Source: Blastococcus saxobsidens DD2
Lineage (GTDB): Bacteria > Actinomycetota > Actinomycetes > Mycobacteriales > Geodermatophilaceae
Direction of reading: 5' to 3'
Length of the DNA: 64,000 nucleotides
NCBI RefSeq assembly: GCF_000284015.1
Contig: NC_016943.1
Coordinates: 4,567,541 to 4,631,540 of the forward strand
Of this stretch, positions 62,035-64,000 are shown piece by piece. The number at the start of each line of letters is the position of its first letter. Within the stretch, counting starts at the first letter, position 1. Both the position numbers and the translations under genes were made by a program. Below the pieces are notes generated by a model. It was not told where the DNA came from, did not search any database, and saw nothing but the letters and a program-made list of their open reading frames with translations.

Positions 62035-63267
62035 ATGGCGAACGCCTGGTTCGAGTCCGTCGCCGAGGCCCAGCGCCGGGCCAGGAAGCGGCTACCCAAG
62101 GGCGTCTACGGGGCGCTGGTCGCGGGGTCCGAGCGGGGCCTGACCCTGGAGGACAACCTGGCGGCGTTCGCCGAGCTCGGCTTCTCGCCGCACACCGCAG
62201 GCCTGGCCAACGAGCGGAACATGGGCGTGACCGTCATGGGCCAGCCGATGTCCATGCCGATCCTGATCAGCCCGACCGGCGTGCAGGCGGTGCACCCCGA
62301 CGGTGAGGTCGCCGTCGCCCGAGCGGCCGCCGCCCGCGGGGTGGCCATGGGGCTCTCGTCGTTCGCCAGCAAGCCCATCGAGGAGGTCGTCGCGGCCAAC
62401 CCGCAGACGTTCTTCCAGATGTACTGGGTCGGCACCCGCGAGGAGATGCTCGGCCGCATGGAGCGGGCCAAGCGGGCCGGCGCCGTCGGCCTGATCGCCA
62501 CGCTCGACTGGTCGTTCGCCTACGGCCGCGACTGGGGCAGCCCGTTCATCCCGGAGAAGATCGACTTCGAGGCCGCCCGGAAGTACGCGCCGCAGGTGCT
62601 GGTCAAGCCCCGCTGGCTGCTGGACTTCGCGAGGACCGGCACGATCCCCGACCTGACCGTGCCCAACATGGTGCCCACGCCGGGCGACCCGGCGCCCACG
62701 TTCTTCGGCGCCTACGGCATGTGGATGCAGTCGCCCATGCCCACCTGGGAGGACGTCGCCTGGCTGCGCGAGCAGTGGGACGGGCCGTTCCTGCTCAAGG
62801 GCGTCATGCGAGTCGACGACGCCAAGCGCGCCGTCGACGCCGGCGTCACCGCGATCTCGGTGTCCAACCACGGCGGGAACAACCTCGACGGCACGCCCGC
62901 CTCGGTCCGCGCCCTGCCGGCCGTCGCGGATGCGGTGGGCGACCAGATCGAGGTGCTCCTCGACGGCGGCATCCGCCGCGGTGGCGACGTCGCCAAGGCC
63001 CTCGCCCTGGGCGCGAAGGCCGTGCTGATCGGCCGGGCCTACCTGTGGGGCCTCGCGGCCAACGGCCAGGCCGGCGTGGAGAACGTGCTGGACCTGCTCC
63101 GCGACGGGCTGGGGTCGGCCATGGTGGGCCTGGGGCGCCCGGACGTGGCCGACCTGTCCCGCGACGACCTCGTCGTCCCCCCGGGCTTCGAGCGGGCCCT
63201 CGGCGACACCGCCGTGGAGAACGCGCTGCTGGCCACCTCCCCCGCCCGGCGGCGCCGCGAGGCCTGA
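62035..63267 (+). CDS. mftD: pre-mycofactocin synthase MftD (FMN-dependent alpha-hydroxy acid dehydrogenase family)
   Basis: 410 residues, FMN TIM barrel. Seen: LPKGVYGALVAGSERG, ISPTGVQAVHPDGEVAVARA, FQMYWVGTREEML, the catalytic His in SVSNHGGNNLDGTP, and phosphate-binding LLDGGIRRGGDV. MftD oxidises AHDP to premycofactocin. ATG 62035 follows GGGAGG. On the strand opposite to mftABC, behind mftR. Confidence 0.93.
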   Translation: MANAWFESVAEAQRRARKRLPKGVYGALVAGSERGLTLEDNLAAFAELGFSPHTAGLANERNMGVTVMGQPMSMPILISPTGVQAVHPDGEVAVARAAAARGVAMGLSSFASKPIEEVVAANPQTFFQMYWVGTREEMLGRMERAKRAGAVGLIATLDWSFAYGRDWGSPFIPEKIDFEAARKYAPQVLVKPRWLLDFARTGTIPDLTVPNMVPTPGDPAPTFFGAYGMWMQSPMPTWEDVAWLREQWDGPFLLKGVMRVDDAKRAVDAGVTAISVSNHGGNNLDGTPASVRALPAVADAVGDQIEVLLDGGIRRGGDVAKALALGAKAVLIGRAYLWGLAANGQAGVENVLDLLRDGLGSAMVGLGRPDVADLSRDDLVVPPGFERALGDTAVENALLATSPARRRREA

Positions 63268-63292
63268 CGCAGCGCGGCATCGGCCGGCCGCG

Positions 63293-64000
63293 CTAGCTCC
63301 GGGCGGCCGCCACGATGCGGTCGGGGCGGATCCGCACCGAGGTGGCAGCTCCCAGCCAGCGGCGCAGCGTGCCGCTCGGGTCCTCCACGCGGACCGACGT
63401 CCCGTCCGCGCGGCGCACCTCCAGGTCCGCGGACAGCTGGGCCTCGCCGTCCCCCAGGACGTCGTCCAGCCGGCACCGCCGGCCGTCGACGAGCACGTCC
63501 GGCTGCGGCACCAGCGTGCCGGCCAGCCGCCGCCCGGCCCGGCCACGTCGGTCCACCAGCGGCCCACGGCGCAGCGGTGGCGTGCGGCTGTCGGTGGCCA
63601 GCCGGGCCACCGCCGGGATCCGCCGGACGGCGGCCAGCACCGCGCGGCGGGCGACGGCGCCGCTCCGCCCGCCGCCGGTCATGAGCACGCCGAGCAGCAA
63701 CGCCACCCGGATCAGCGCGCGGGCGTGCGGCTCCCGCTCGGCCTGGTAGGTGTCCAGCAGGTCGTCGCCCGCCTCCCCGCGGAGGACGGCGGTCAGCTTC
63801 CAGGCCAGCTGGTGCACGTCACGCAGCCCCAGGCCCAGCCCCTGACCGACGAACGGCGGGGTGAGGTGGGCCGCATCCCCGGCGAGCAGCACCCGCCCGT
63901 CCCGCCACCGGTCGGCCACCTGCGCCCGGAACGTGTACTCGACGGCGCGGTCGACCTCCACGCGGTCCGCCGGGACGACCGGCGCCAGCAGCGCCGCCAG
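63293..64000 (-). CDS. FAD-dependent aromatic monooxygenase (MhpA/PheA-like), 5' end outside window
   Basis: The last 235 residues of a flavin hydroxylase; the frame is open to base 64000. Seen: the FAD/NADPH motif GRVLLAGDAAHLTPPFVGQG and GLGLRDVHQLAWKL, then the C-terminal thioredoxin-like domain with PQPDVLVDG and TSVRIRPDRIVAAA. Most like 3-(3-hydroxyphenyl)propionate hydroxylase-type enzymes. Convergent with mftD, stops 25 bp apart. Confidence 0.85.
   Translation of the reverse strand: MAALLAPVVPADRVEVDRAVEYTFRAQVADRWRDGRVLLAGDAAHLTPPFVGQGLGLGLRDVHQLAWKLTAVLRGEAGDDLLDTYQAEREPHARALIRVALLLGVLMTGGGRSGAVARRAVLAAVRRIPAVARLATDSRTPPLRRGPLVDRRGRAGRRLAGTLVPQPDVLVDGRRCRLDDVLGDGEAQLSADLEVRRADGTSVRVEDPSGTLRRWLGAATSVRIRPDRIVAAARS

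Overview
The window is very GC-rich (low-to-mid 70s percent), gene-dense and unbroken bacterial chromosome. GTG/TTG starts, 4-bp stop/start overlaps, leaderless promoters, DtxR/IdeR-type iron boxes, a mycothiol-dependent nitroreductase homologue and a complete set of mycofactocin genes all point to a high-GC actinobacterium. Protein style (Ala/Gly/Arg/Val-rich, gene content) suggests the Geodermatophilaceae (Blastococcus/Geodermatophilus/Modestobacter); that family-level call is inference. No tRNA, rRNA, CRISPR array, IS element or prophage was seen.

Layout. 1-9.3 kb: the 3' part of a GH13 alpha-glucosidase, an MFS exporter gene with a large internal deletion, a FUSC protein, then acyl-CoA/ketone-body metabolism (acyl-CoA dehydrogenase, acetoacetyl-CoA synthetase) and thiol redox enzymes (glutathione peroxidase, Rv2466c-like nitroreductase). 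9.3-13.4 kb: a siderophore ABC importer (two FecCD permeases, ATPase, lipoprotein) with two iron boxes. 13.4-17.8 kb: EamA transporter, STAS protein, thioesterase, MscS channel and a repeat-rich membrane protein. 17.8-23.5 kb: sulfur-amino-acid block with a SAM riboswitch, metY, metX, a cysteine-desulfurase-like enzyme, gamma carbonic anhydrase and a short MetE. 23.5-30.6 kb: NADP-GDH, an NlpC/P60 wall hydrolase, a small Cys-rich protein, a TldD/TldE pair and an MBL-fold hydrolase. 30.7-36.9 kb: a flavin disulfide reductase, a CDP-alcohol phosphatidyltransferase and a YnjBCD-type ABC importer. 36.9-37.6 kb: a small Phd/RelE toxin-antitoxin islet of lower GC3. 37.8-45.1 kb: cupin, a radical SAM/FAD oxidase/amidohydrolase cluster, DedA, HAD, a frameshifted alpha/beta hydrolase and a VKOR-like protein. 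45.2-50.4 kb: a form II CO-dehydrogenase-like operon (coxS-L-M-G) whose CoxG carries a histone-H1-like linker and a membrane anchor. 50.6-54.6 kb: two MFS exporters and a GAF regulator. 54.7-63.3 kb: the mycofactocin locus (mftF, E, C, B, A on one strand; mftR and mftD on the other), interleaved with an isochorismatase-fold gene, an iron-regulated siderophore-binding lipoprotein, YchJ and a PPOX protein. The window ends inside a flavin monooxygenase.

How they work together. Iron supply (9.3-13.4 kb and the lipoprotein at 56.8 kb) appears to share one DtxR/IdeR signal. The met block makes O-acetylhomoserine (MetX), sulfhydrylates it (MetY) and methylates homocysteine (MetE), with SAM feedback through the riboswitch. 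The mft genes make the redox cofactor mycofactocin from a 44-residue precursor ending IDGMCGVY. Three genes look broken as sequenced: the MFS exporter at 1.5 kb (about 1 kb missing), the hydrolase at 43.9 kb (frameshift at the nucleophile) and mftF (one extra base). The last two could be sequencing errors. The most open functional questions are the YnjBCD/CDP-alcohol transferase neighbourhood, the radical SAM/FAD/amidohydrolase cluster and the H1-like CoxG.
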